Shown here: one piece after another, positions 16,946 to 24,777 of the stretch
How positions within the stretch are numbered: the first letter of the stretch is position 1
Layout of the letters: the number at the start of each line of letters is the position of its first letter
Assembly (NCBI GenBank): GCA_023423535.1
Contig: JAFAFL010000006.1
Coordinates: 1 to 64,000 of the forward strand
Length of the DNA stretch: 64,000 bases
From: Pseudomonadota bacterium
GTDB taxonomy: Bacteria > Myxococcota > Myxococcia > Myxococcales > Myxococcaceae
Direction of reading: 5' to 3'
Translations under genes and position numbers: made by a program
The notes under the pieces: model-generated
Database searches by the model: none
Told to the model about the DNA's origin: nothing
Seen by the model: the letters and a program-made list of their open reading frames with translations, nothing else

Positions 16946-17594
16946 CGTCCTCGTCACCCTGCTCGAGCTCTCGCGCGACGGACGGCTCCACGTCGCGATC
17001 GGCGAGTCGATGGGACGGCTCCTGCGCGGCTACGGGCTCGCGCTGCTCGTCGGACTTCCGCTCGGGGTGATGCTCGGGCGCATCCCGCCGGTGCGTGAGG
17101 CTCTGCGTCCGGTCGTCGCCGGACTTCAGGCGCTGCCCTCCATCTGCTGGCTGCCCCTGGCGCTCCTGTGGTTCGGCCTCTCCGAGACCGCGATCGTCTT
17201 CGTGGTGGTGATGGGCTCGCTCACCGCCGTCGCCGTGGCCACCGAGGACGCGGTGCGGGGGATCGATCCGAACCTCGAGAAGGCGGCGCGCACCTTCGGC
17301 ATCCGCGGCGTGAGGCTCGCGTTCGGCGTGCACCTGATGGCGGCGATGCCCGGCGTGGTGACGGCGCTGAAGCTCGGCTGGAGCTTCGCGTGGCGGGCGC
17401 TGCTCGCGGGCGAATTGCTCTTCGTGAGCGGGGGACTGGGGCAGCTGCTCACCGCGGGGCGCGAGCTCTTGAAGAGCGCGCAGGTGATGGCGGTGATGGT
17501 CGCGATCATCGCGATCGGCGTGCTGATCGATCGGGTGCTGTTCCAGACCGTGGAGCGCCGCGTCCGCCGGCGCTGGGGTCTGGCGGCGAGCTGA
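16830..17594 (+). CDS. ABC transporter permease (sulfonate/nitrate/taurine type)
   Basis: 254 residues with about six membrane helices. The ATG at 16830 has CGGAGG six bases upstream, even though this places 116 bases inside the end of the ATPase frame. The binding-protein-dependent permease signature reads Glu-Lys-Ala-Ala-Arg-Thr-Phe-Gly-Ile near residue 150 and continues into the EAA-like loop that contacts the ATPase. The opening Leu-Trp-Glu-Val-Ile and Leu-Pro-x-Pro-like periplasmic turn match SsuC/TauC proteins. It forms the channel between the fused ATPase upstream and the binding lipoprotein directly downstream, which starts 24 bases after its stop. Confidence 0.9.
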   Translation: MRWRNWAVGLVVTLVLFGLWEVIAAVGPWPDHLLPRATDVLVTLLELSRDGRLHVAIGESMGRLLRGYGLALLVGLPLGVMLGRIPPVREALRPVVAGLQALPSICWLPLALLWFGLSETAIVFVVVMGSLTAVAVATEDAVRGIDPNLEKAARTFGIRGVRLAFGVHLMAAMPGVVTALKLGWSFAWRALLAGELLFVSGGLGQLLTAGRELLKSAQVMAVMVAIIAIGVLIDRVLFQTVERRVRRRWGLAAS

Positions 17595-17618
17595 ATGGGT
17601 GAGGCGAGAGGAGAGGGC

Positions 17619-18638
17619 GTGAGGCGCTTCCTGACGACGTTGACGATGACGATGACGTGCGTGCTGCTCGCGGTGGCGGGCGGCACCGGCTGCCGGAAGA
17701 GCTCGGGCGATGCCAGCGTGCTGCGGCTCGGCTACTTCCCCAATGCCACGCACGCGCAGGCGCTGGTGGGCGTGAAGGACGGCACCTTCGAGAAGGTGCT
17801 CGGCGAGGCGGGCGCGAAGCTCGAGCCGCGCACGTTCAACGCGGGTCCGGCGGCGATGGAGGCACTGCTGGGCGGCTCGCTCGATGCGACCTACGTGGGC
17901 GCGGGGCCGGCGCTCAACGCGTACCTCCGCTCCAACGGTGACCTGCGGGTGATCGCCGGCGCGGTGGACGGCGGCGCCGGGCTCTACCTCGAGCCGGGCG
18001 CGGAGCTCGAGTCGCTGAAGGGCCTGCGCATCGCGGTGCCGCAGCTCGGCAACAGCCAGGACATCGCGCTGCGGCACTACCTGCGCACGCGAAGGCTCGA
18101 CCCCGAGCGCGACGTGAAGGTGGTCACGGTGGCGAACCCGGAGATCGTCGCGCTCTTCAAGCGGGGAGAGCTCGACGGTGCGTGGGTGCCGGAGCCGTGG
18201 GGCTCTCATCTGCAGGCCGCGGGCGCGAGGCTCGCGTTGGACGAGGCGAAGCTCTGGCCGGAGGGCCGCTTCCACACCACCGTGCTCGTCGCGTCGCGCA
18301 CCGCGCTGGAGAAGAAGCGTCCGCAGCTCGAGGCCCTCATCCGCGCGCACGAGGCGCTCACCGCGCGCTGGGAGCAGGATCCCTCATCGTTCGGCAAGTC
18401 CGTGGGCGAGGCCTTCACCGCGCAGGTCGGCGCGCCGATGGACGAGGCCATCCTCAGCCGTGCGCTGTCGAAGCTGACCCCGACGCTGCACCCGGATCCG
18501 GCGGTGCTCGAGGAGGCCGCGGCCCATGCACGCGCGGTCGGCTATCTGCCGGAGGGCAGCGTGAAGGGGATCGTGGACGACTCGCTCCTGCCGCCCCGGA
18601 CGAAGCCTTCGCCGGGAGTCGGTGGCTCCGGTCGCTGA
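17619..18638 (+). CDS. ABC transporter substrate-binding lipoprotein (aliphatic sulfonate family)
   Basis: 339 residues from GTG 17619, chosen because AGGAG lies five bases before it. An ATG at 17595 would add eight residues but lacks a ribosome-binding site. The leader ends in Gly-Gly-Thr-Gly-Cys, a plausible lipobox. The mature part begins Leu-Arg-Leu-Gly-Tyr-Phe-Pro-Asn, the SsuA/NrtA strand. It contains Asp-Ala-Thr-Tyr-Val-Gly-Ala-Gly-Pro and Val-Pro-Gln-Leu-Gly-Asn-Ser-Gln-Asp segments that line the ligand cleft in this family. Ligands of relatives are alkanesulfonates, taurine, nitrate or bicarbonate. The linked cysteine dioxygenase favours a sulfur compound, by inference only. Confidence 0.88.
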   Translation: MRRFLTTLTMTMTCVLLAVAGGTGCRKSSGDASVLRLGYFPNATHAQALVGVKDGTFEKVLGEAGAKLEPRTFNAGPAAMEALLGGSLDATYVGAGPALNAYLRSNGDLRVIAGAVDGGAGLYLEPGAELESLKGLRIAVPQLGNSQDIALRHYLRTRRLDPERDVKVVTVANPEIVALFKRGELDGAWVPEPWGSHLQAAGARLALDEAKLWPEGRFHTTVLVASRTALEKKRPQLEALIRAHEALTARWEQDPSSFGKSVGEAFTAQVGAPMDEAILSRALSKLTPTLHPDPAVLEEAAAHARAVGYLPEGSVKGIVDDSLLPPRTKPSPGVGGSGR

Positions 18639-18727
18639 CGGACGATGCGCGCAGATCCTGCGTTCCCCGCTCGGCTCGGTCGATGCATCCCCGAGAAGGG
18701 GGCGCGGCTCAAACCCGAGGTGCTGCC

Positions 18728-19144
18728 ATGACGCTGAGAGTGGAAGAGCTGATGACGCCGATCGTGATGACGCTCGGCGAAGAGGACACCGTCTCGCGTG
18801 CCGCCGAGGACATGCAGCTCGGCGGGTTCCGTCACATGCCGGTGGTGAACGCGCAGAAGCACGTGGTGGGGATCGTCAGCGACCGCGATCTGCTGCGGGC
18901 GATGGTGGAGCCGCAGGGCGGCAAGCGGAGGCTCGGAGAGGTGATGACCCATCCGGTGATCGTCCTCCGTCCGGAGGCGCCCGCGCACCGGGCCGCGGAG
19001 CTGATGCTCAACCGGAAGATCGGCGCGCTGCCGGTGGTGGACGAACACCGCGAGCTCGTGGGCCTCATCACCGAGACGGACCTGCTCGTCATCGCGCACA
19101 ACGCGCTGCACGGCCGCTCTGGCGCGGAGCTGCTCTCGTACTGA
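18728..19144 (+). CDS. tandem CBS-domain protein
   Basis: 138 residues made of two CBS domains and little else (residues about 1-62 and 68-130). Each has the family beginning Val-x-Glu-Leu-Met-Thr-Pro or Val-Met-Thr-His-Pro, and the closing Gly-Ile-Val-Ser-Asp-Arg-Asp-Leu or Gly-Leu-Ile-Thr-Glu-Thr-Asp-Leu. Stand-alone pairs bind adenine nucleotides or SAM and act as energy sensors on partner proteins. A GAGG ribosome-binding site lies seven bases before the ATG. It follows the transporter operon by 89 bases on the same strand, so it could be cotranscribed with it. No partner protein can be identified. Confidence 0.88.
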   Translation: MTLRVEELMTPIVMTLGEEDTVSRAAEDMQLGGFRHMPVVNAQKHVVGIVSDRDLLRAMVEPQGGKRRLGEVMTHPVIVLRPEAPAHRAAELMLNRKIGALPVVDEHRELVGLITETDLLVIAHNALHGRSGAELLSY

Positions 19145-19182
19145 GCTTGCGCTGCGCCTCCCGTCGGCGGTAGCTCGCGCGC

Positions 19183-19647
19183 ATGAAAGCCTCCTCCACC
19201 CTCACCGATCATCTGACCGGGCTCGTCGAAGAGCACGCCTCTGCGCTTCCGGGCGTGAGCCGCCGCCGCATGTTCGGGTGCGACGCCTTCTTCCGCGAAG
19301 GCACCATCTTCAGCCTCATCTGGAAGACGGGCCGCATCGGGTTGAAGCTCACCGACGAGGCGGATCACCGCGAGGTCCTGTCGATGAAGGGCGCCGAGCC
19401 CTGGTCCATCGGCGCGAAGACGATGGGCAACTGGGTGCTCGTGCCGGAGGCGTTCCACGACGACGTCGAGACCTTGGCGAAGTGGGTCGCGCGCGCGCAC
19501 GCCCAGGCCGAGGCGCTGCCGAACGCGGCACGGGTGAAGGCCCGCGTGGCGAAGAAGAAGCAGGCCGCCAGCGCCACCGCTGCGAAGAAGGCGCCCCCGA
19601 AGAAGACGGCGGGCAAGCGGGCTCCGGCGAAGAAGGCGCGGCCCTAG
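19183..19647 (+). CDS. TfoX N-terminal-domain protein with Lys/Ala-rich tail
   Basis: 154 residues. Residues about 8-105 match the TfoX/Sxy N-terminal domain, including the conserved Arg-Arg-Met-Phe-Gly-x-Asp-Ala-Phe-Phe and the Leu-Lys-Leu-Thr-Asp strand. The TfoX C-terminal domain is absent, as in many short homologues. The last 40 residues are an Ala/Lys/Pro repeat (Lys-Lys-Ala-Pro and Ala-Lys-Lys units) like histone H1-type or HimA-tail sequences, which suggests nonspecific nucleic-acid binding. In gamma-proteobacteria TfoX activates competence genes with CRP, and here the role is unknown. No ribosome-binding site is obvious. Confidence 0.82.
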   Translation: MKASSTLTDHLTGLVEEHASALPGVSRRRMFGCDAFFREGTIFSLIWKTGRIGLKLTDEADHREVLSMKGAEPWSIGAKTMGNWVLVPEAFHDDVETLAKWVARAHAQAEALPNAARVKARVAKKKQAASATAAKKAPPKKTAGKRAPAKKARP

Positions 19648-19694
19648 GTTCGATTCGAAGGGCTGCTGTGAGCGCCAACGATGCCGGCGGCCCG

Positions 19695-19744
19695 GCGCGC
19701 AAGCTGTGCGCGAAAGGGACCCGGCCGGTGCAGCTTTTGCGCGC
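19695..19744 (+). terminator. GC-rich hairpin after the TfoX-like gene
   Basis: The sequence 19695-19706 (GCGCGC then AAGCTG) can pair with 19731-19744 (CAGCTTTTGCGCGC), giving a 12-bp stem with a two-base bulge and a 24-base loop. It lies in the 175-base gap between the TfoX-like gene and the acyl-CoA synthetase gene. No U-tract follows, so termination would be inefficient. A structured 5-prime leader of the downstream gene is equally possible. Confidence 0.3.
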
Positions 19745-19822
19745 GCGAGAGGTGCCCGCCTCCCCTGCGTGAGGTCCCTTCCCATGGGCGCGGCTGGCCG
19801 AAGCCTTGCTTTGCGCTAATGG

Positions 19823-21928
19823 ATGCCCCAGCCGTTGCAGCCCCTTTTCCGCCCTCGCTCGGTCGCAGTGGTGGGCGCCTCCCGCTCGCCCAACTCGGTC
19901 GGCGGCGCGGTCTTCCGCAACCTGCTCCGCACCGGTTTCAACGGACCTGTCTATCCGGTGAATCCGAAAGCCGACGCGGTGCATTCGGTGAAGGCCTGGC
20001 CGAACCTCGGCGCGCTGCCGCAGCGTCCGGACCTCGTGGTCGTCGCGGTGCGTTCGCAGCAGGTGCTCGAGGTCATGCGCGAGGCCGCCTCGCTCGGCGT
20101 GCCGGCGGCGGTCGTGCTCACCGCGGGCTTCGGCGAGGCCGGCGAAGGGGGACGCACGCTGGAGCGCGAGCTGCGTTCGATCGCGCGCGGCTCGGGGATG
20201 CGGGTGCTCGGGCCCAACTGCCTCGGCGTGCTCAATCCGGAACCGGAGGTGCGGCTCGACGCGACCTTCGGCACCACCGTCCCGCCGTGGGGACACATCG
20301 CCTTCGCCTCGCAGTCGGGCGCGGTGGGGCTCGCGGCGCTGGACTACGCGACGGAGCGCGGGCTCGGCTTCTCCGGCTTCGCGAGCCTCGGCAACAAGGT
20401 GGACATCAGCGGCAACGACATCCTCGAGCACTTCGAGGACGACCCGAACACCAACACGGTGCTGCTCTACCTCGAGTCCTTCGGCAACCCGCACCGCTTC
20501 CGCGAGGTCGCCGCGCGCGTGGCGAGGAAGAAGCCCGTCGCGCTGGTGAAGAGCGGACGCACCGGCGCGGGGGCACGCGCCGCGGGCTCGCACACCGGCG
20601 CGCTCTCCGGACCGGACGCGAACATCACCGCGCTCTGCACCCAGTCCGGCGTCATCCGGGCCGACACGCTGGAGCAGCTGTTCGATGTGGCCATGCTGCT
20701 CTCGATGCAGCCCCTGCCGACGGGCCGCCGCGTGGCGGTGGTCACCAACGCAGGCGGACCGGGCATTCTCGCGGCGGACGCGCTGGAGGCGAACGGTCTC
20801 GTGTGCGCGCCGCTCTCCGGCGTGACGCAGGCCGCGCTGCGAGACGTTCTGCGGGACGCGGCGGCGGTGCAGAACCCGGTGGACGTGCTCGCGGACACCG
20901 ACGCGGTGACGTTCGGCCGCGCGCTCTCATTGGCGGCGGCGGACCCCGAGGTCCACGCGGTCCTCGCGGTGTACGTGCCGCCCATCACCGGCGACGCGCG
21001 GGGCGTGGCGGCGGAGATCGCGCGCGTGTCCGCGGAGACGCACAAGCCGATGCTCGCATGCCTCGTGGGAACGTTCGGCGTGAAGGAGGCGCAGGCGGTG
21101 CTCCGCGAGGCGAACGTGCCCTGCTACCCGTTCCCCGAAGCGCCGGCGCGCGCCCTGGGGCTGACGGTCGGCTACGCGGAGTGGCGCCAGTCGCCGCCTG
21201 ACGTGCCCGCGCCCACGCCCGTTCCTCCCGCGGCGGCGCGCCGGGTGATCGAGCGCGCGAGGATGCGGCTCGGCAACAGCGGCGGCTGGCTCGACACCGA
21301 CCACGCGGAGGCGCTGGCGGAAGCGTGGGGCCTGTCGATGGTGCCGCAGCTCCGCGTGGAGCCGTCGCTCGAGGCGGCGGTGAGCGCGGCGGAGCGGCTC
21401 GGCTATCCGGTGGTGCTGAAGGCGGACGTGCCCGGCCTCGTGCACAAGACGGAGGCGAAGGCGGTGATGCTCGGGCTCGGTGACGCGCAGGCGGTGCGCG
21501 CGGCGGTGTCGCGGCTGCTGCGGCTCGAGCCGGTCGCGCTGGTGGTGCAGCAGGAGATCACCGACGGCGAGGAGTGGATCGTCGGCGCGGTGAGGGACCC
21601 GCTCTACGGCGCGCTCGTCACCGTCGGCGCCGGAGGCACGCGCACCGAGCTCATCCGAGACGTGCACCAGCGGCTGGCGCCCCTCTCCGAACGCGATCTG
21701 GAGGCGCTGCTGGAGACGCCGCGGATCGGCAAGACGCTGCGCGGGTGGCGGAAGGCCGCGCCCGGTGATGCGCACGCGCTGGAGAACTTCGTCCGGACGC
21801 TCTCGCAGCTCGCCTGCGCGCATCCAGAGCTCACCGAGCTCGAGGTCAATCCGGTCCGCGTGCGCGCGGCGGGGCAGGGCGCGCTGGGGCTCGATCTGCG
21901 CGTGCACCTGGGTCCGGTGCACGAGTAG
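19823..21928 (+). CDS. acetate/acyl-CoA synthetase, ADP-forming, fused alpha-beta type
   Basis: 701 residues. The first ~460 form the alpha part: a CoA-binding domain (Val-Ala-Val-Val-Gly-Ala-Ser), then two succinyl-CoA-ligase-like domains. The phospho-acceptor His257 sits in Gly-Ser-His-Thr-Gly-Ala. Residues about 475-700 are an ATP-grasp beta part (Pro-Val-Val-Leu-Lys-Ala-Asp and Glu-Val-Asn-Pro-Val). The enzyme interconverts acyl-CoA, ADP and phosphate with the free acid, CoA and ATP through a phosphohistidine. There is no GNAT acetyltransferase domain at either end, unlike the larger Pat-type homologues. The nearby ScfR-type regulator at 24.8 kb also concerns short-chain acyl metabolism, though on the opposite strand. 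Confidence 0.9.
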   Translation: MPQPLQPLFRPRSVAVVGASRSPNSVGGAVFRNLLRTGFNGPVYPVNPKADAVHSVKAWPNLGALPQRPDLVVVAVRSQQVLEVMREAASLGVPAAVVLTAGFGEAGEGGRTLERELRSIARGSGMRVLGPNCLGVLNPEPEVRLDATFGTTVPPWGHIAFASQSGAVGLAALDYATERGLGFSGFASLGNKVDISGNDILEHFEDDPNTNTVLLYLESFGNPHRFREVAARVARKKPVALVKSGRTGAGARAAGSHTGALSGPDANITALCTQSGVIRADTLEQLFDVAMLLSMQPLPTGRRVAVVTNAGGPGILAADALEANGLVCAPLSGVTQAALRDVLRDAAAVQNPVDVLADTDAVTFGRALSLAAADPEVHAVLAVYVPPITGDARGVAAEIARVSAETHKPMLACLVGTFGVKEAQAVLREANVPCYPFPEAPARALGLTVGYAEWRQSPPDVPAPTPVPPAAARRVIERARMRLGNSGGWLDTDHAEALAEAWGLSMVPQLRVEPSLEAAVSAAERLGYPVVLKADVPGLVHKTEAKAVMLGLGDAQAVRAAVSRLLRLEPVALVVQQEITDGEEWIVGAVRDPLYGALVTVGAGGTRTELIRDVHQRLAPLSERDLEALLETPRIGKTLRGWRKAAPGDAHALENFVRTLSQLACAHPELTELEVNPVRVRAAGQGALGLDLRVHLGPVHE

Positions 21929-21937
21929 CCGCGGCCT

Positions 21938-23341
21938 CTACGGGATGGGGACGCTGAGCTCGAGCGTCTCGTCCGCGGTGCCGGTGTTCAGCGTCGCGTG
22001 CGGCGGCGCCGCGCCAAACGGCGTGACCGACCACATCAGGGCATCGAGCAGCGGATTGCCCGCTCCGGTGCCTCCGCCGCCTCCGCTCGCATCGAGGGAG
22101 CTGAACGCGCGCACGCCGAAGACCGAGCTCCCGCGCAGGCCTCGTCCTCCGAAGCCGCTCGTCAGCTCACCGTTGGCGCCCGGCGCGAAGAGCGCGGGCA
22201 TGAGCACCGCCTGCAGCCCGCGGGTGACGGACACGTTCTTCGCCGCCACCACGCCCCAGGTGAAGCCCGTCGGCGGCGTCTGCGGCACGAGCGTCACGCT
22301 GCCGTTGAGCACCACCGGCCCCAGCTCGAGGTCCGCCTTCACCACCTTGTCCGCGGCGCACTGGAAGGTCTGCAGCGGGTTCGCCTGAAGGTTGAGCGAG
22401 AGCCCGCCCGCGCCGATCGTCGTCAACAGCGGCACGGGGATGTACGTGCCCGGCTCGAGGTCGTTGAGCAGGTAGCGGTACTCCGTCTCGGCCTCGTTCA
22501 CCGCGATGAGGAAGCCCTGCTGGAGCTGACCGAGCAGCGCCGCCGGATCGCCTCCGCCGCCACCGCTGAACGCCTGGGGATCGACCGCGCTCACGCGGAT
22601 CGTCTCGCCGTTCGCCGGACGCGGATGACGGATGGTGCCCTGCATCGCGCAGAGCCCGGTGCCCGGCGCGCCGAGATGGAGCCGCAGCCCCTCCACGCTC
22701 GCGCGATAGGGATCCGAGAAGTCGAGCTCCACGTCCACCGCCGGCGACGTCAGCTCCAGCAGCGGCACGAAGCGGCCGTCGTCGTTCTGATCCGACACCG
22801 CGCGCAGCCGGTGCCGTCCGTTCTCCAGTCCCGTGATCGTGAAGGGCAGCTCCGCCGCCGTGGCGCTGCTCCCGATCGCGTGCTGCGCGTTGCCCGCGAA
22901 GACAGCTGCCTCGTGGCCGAGCGCGAGCGTGTTCACGATCACCACGCCGCTCACCGTTCCCTTCGCCGCACCCGCCCGCACGAAGCGCGCGGTCTGCACC
23001 GTCTCCTCCGCGCCCTCCGCCGTCCGCGAGAAGAAGGTCAGCGTCGTCGTCTCGGTCAGCACCAGCGTCAGCTTGCCCTCCGCCGTGCGCCGCGTGCCGC
23101 CCTCCACCTTCGGGTCGCTGCCGTCGGCGGTGAGGAAGATCGTCGCCGGCTTGTCGGTCGTGAGCGTGACCTCCACCTCGCCGTTGAAGGGACCGGGCTC
23201 CGGCGAGATCGAGGTGACCGCCGGAACGGGAGGCTCGACGCTGCCTGCATCGGGACCTTCGACCTCCACCGGCGTCGGGCCGCACGCGGCGAGCAGGCCG
23301 AGGGTGAAGAGGAGAGGCGCCAGCGCACAGCGTCGTTTCAT
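21938..23341 (-). CDS. lipoprotein with chitobiase C-terminal-like domain
   Basis: 467 residues. The leader ends in a lipobox (Leu-Leu-Ala-Ala-Cys) followed by an acidic spacer. Residues about 38-120 match the CHB_HEX_C Ig-like domain: Pro-Gly-Pro-Phe-Asn-Gly, then Ile-Phe-x-Thr-Ala-Asp-Gly-Ser-Asp-Pro, then a Phe-Phe-Ser-x-Thr-Ala strand. The remainder is beta-rich with a Gly/Asp-rich loop (Ser-Gly-Gly-Gly-Gly-Gly-Asp), and a Ser/Gly-rich stretch near the C-terminus. No catalytic motif is seen. It is probably a surface or periplasmic carbohydrate-contacting lipoprotein. The long open frame continuing upstream to 26137 is a shadow of opposite-strand and neighbouring genes. Confidence 0.72.
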   Translation of the reverse strand: MKRRCALAPLLFTLGLLAACGPTPVEVEGPDAGSVEPPVPAVTSISPEPGPFNGEVEVTLTTDKPATIFLTADGSDPKVEGGTRRTAEGKLTLVLTETTTLTFFSRTAEGAEETVQTARFVRAGAAKGTVSGVVIVNTLALGHEAAVFAGNAQHAIGSSATAAELPFTITGLENGRHRLRAVSDQNDDGRFVPLLELTSPAVDVELDFSDPYRASVEGLRLHLGAPGTGLCAMQGTIRHPRPANGETIRVSAVDPQAFSGGGGGDPAALLGQLQQGFLIAVNEAETEYRYLLNDLEPGTYIPVPLLTTIGAGGLSLNLQANPLQTFQCAADKVVKADLELGPVVLNGSVTLVPQTPPTGFTWGVVAAKNVSVTRGLQAVLMPALFAPGANGELTSGFGGRGLRGSSVFGVRAFSSLDASGGGGGTGAGNPLLDALMWSVTPFGAAPPHATLNTGTADETLELSVPIP

Positions 23342-23503
23342 GGGGAGCTCCGAGTGAATCGGCCCTCTCATTCGCGCACCCACCCGATGCGGCGTCAAGG
23401 CGGCGGCCGGCACCGTCTGCGCACGATTTGCGTGGGTCGCACGCGCCGGCTTCTCTCCGCGCGCAGTTGCGTAATCGGGGGACGCACCGCAGCATACGCG
23501 CCC

Positions 23504-24760
23504 ATGTACCTGATGGTCCTCGCCGTCCCGGCCTATCCCCTCGGGGGAGGCCGGTTCGCGGTCGAGAGCGCGTTCGCCCAGCACCTGCGTCAGTTGAAGC
23601 GGCGGCTGGGGCCCATCGCGGAGGACCTCGTCGTCGCCACTCCGCGTCTGCCCGAGCCCGCGTACCGGCTGCTCGAGAAGAGCATGGAGGTGCTCGACGA
23701 AGAGCACGACCGCATCCGGCTCGTGCCGCTCTACGAGACCGGCGGCTCGCACACCGCGTTCCTCAAGGAGTGGCCGGTCATCCTGCGCCGGCTGACCGCG
23801 GAGGTGCGCCGCGCGGAGGTGGTGCACTCGGGCAACTCGTACTTCACCCGGCCGGTGGAGTTCACCGCGCTGGCGCTGGCGAAGCTGCGCGGGGCGAAGA
23901 CGATCTTCGTCACCGACATCGACGATCGGAACAGCGCGAAGATGAACCTCGAGAGCGGCTACTGGGGCCGGCGCCAGTACGCGGTGAACCGCATCTTCGC
24001 GGACACGTTCATGCACCTGCAGCGCTGGATCGCCGCGCGCGCGTTCTCGCTGGTGCTGCTCAAGGGCTCGAGGCTCGCGCACGACTACGGGCGGGGCCGG
24101 CCGAACGTGAAGAACTTCCTCGACTCGGCCTTCAACAGCGAGCACCTCATCCCCGAGGAAGAGCTCGAGCGAAAGCTGCGCGCCGTCACCGCGCAACCGG
24201 CAGGCCCGCTGGAGGTCATCTATTTCGGCCGGCTCGTCGCCTACAAGGGCATCGACCACATGCTGCGCGCGGTGAAGGGGGCGCGCGAAGGGGGCGCGGA
24301 CGTGCGCTTCGGCGTCATCGGCGCGGGGCCGGAGCAGGAGCGGCTCGAGGACCTGATGCGGGAGCTGGGCATCGCGGACATCGTCACCTTCCACGGTGCG
24401 ATGCCCTTCGGCGAGCGGCTGTTCGCGAAGATCCGCGCCGCCCACGTGCTGCTCGCGGCGCCGCTGTCGGAGGACACGCCGCGCAGCGCGCTCGACGCGA
24501 TGGCGGGCGCCGAGGTCGTGGTCGCGTACGACACCTACTATTACAAGGAGCTCGCCGACGGCGGCGGTGGCGTGGTGGTGGTGCCCTGGCTCGACCACGA
24601 GGCGATGGCCCGCGAGCTGGTAGCGCTGGCGCAGTCGCGCGACCGGCTGGCCGAGCTCATGCGCCGGAGCGTGCGCTTCGCGCGTGCGAACACGCAGGAG
24701 ATCTGGCTCGAGCGCCGCGTGGAGTGGACCCGCGAGATCTTCCGCCGCATCGCGGGCTGA
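23504..24760 (+). CDS. glycosyltransferase, GT4-like
   Basis: 418 residues. The C-terminal half has GT-B/GT4 features: Ile-Tyr-Phe-Gly-Arg-Leu-Val-Ala-Tyr-Lys-Gly-Ile-Asp at about 232-244, Ile-Gly-Ala-Gly-Pro-Glu-Gln-Glu at about 270, and an acidic Leu-Ser-Glu-Asp-Thr-Pro-Arg-Ser-Ala-Leu-Asp segment replacing the usual Glu-x7-Glu donor-site pair. The N-terminal half has the Gly-Gly-Gly-Arg acceptor-side loop. No membrane helix is present. It probably transfers a sugar from a nucleotide donor to a surface glycan. No other sugar genes adjoin it, and it is about 38 kb from the second GT4 gene at 61.7 kb. An ATG at 23513 is possible. Confidence 0.82.
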   Translation: MYLMVLAVPAYPLGGGRFAVESAFAQHLRQLKRRLGPIAEDLVVATPRLPEPAYRLLEKSMEVLDEEHDRIRLVPLYETGGSHTAFLKEWPVILRRLTAEVRRAEVVHSGNSYFTRPVEFTALALAKLRGAKTIFVTDIDDRNSAKMNLESGYWGRRQYAVNRIFADTFMHLQRWIAARAFSLVLLKGSRLAHDYGRGRPNVKNFLDSAFNSEHLIPEEELERKLRAVTAQPAGPLEVIYFGRLVAYKGIDHMLRAVKGAREGGADVRFGVIGAGPEQERLEDLMRELGIADIVTFHGAMPFGERLFAKIRAAHVLLAAPLSEDTPRSALDAMAGAEVVVAYDTYYYKELADGGGGVVVVPWLDHEAMARELVALAQSRDRLAELMRRSVRFARANTQEIWLERRVEWTREIFRRIAG

Positions 24761-24777
24761 GCCCGAACGGACGGACC

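Noticed and set aside
16635..18350. 571-residue minus-strand frame opposite the ABC permease and binding protein
   Set aside because: It is a composition shadow, with runs of Arg, His and Gln and no recognisable fold.
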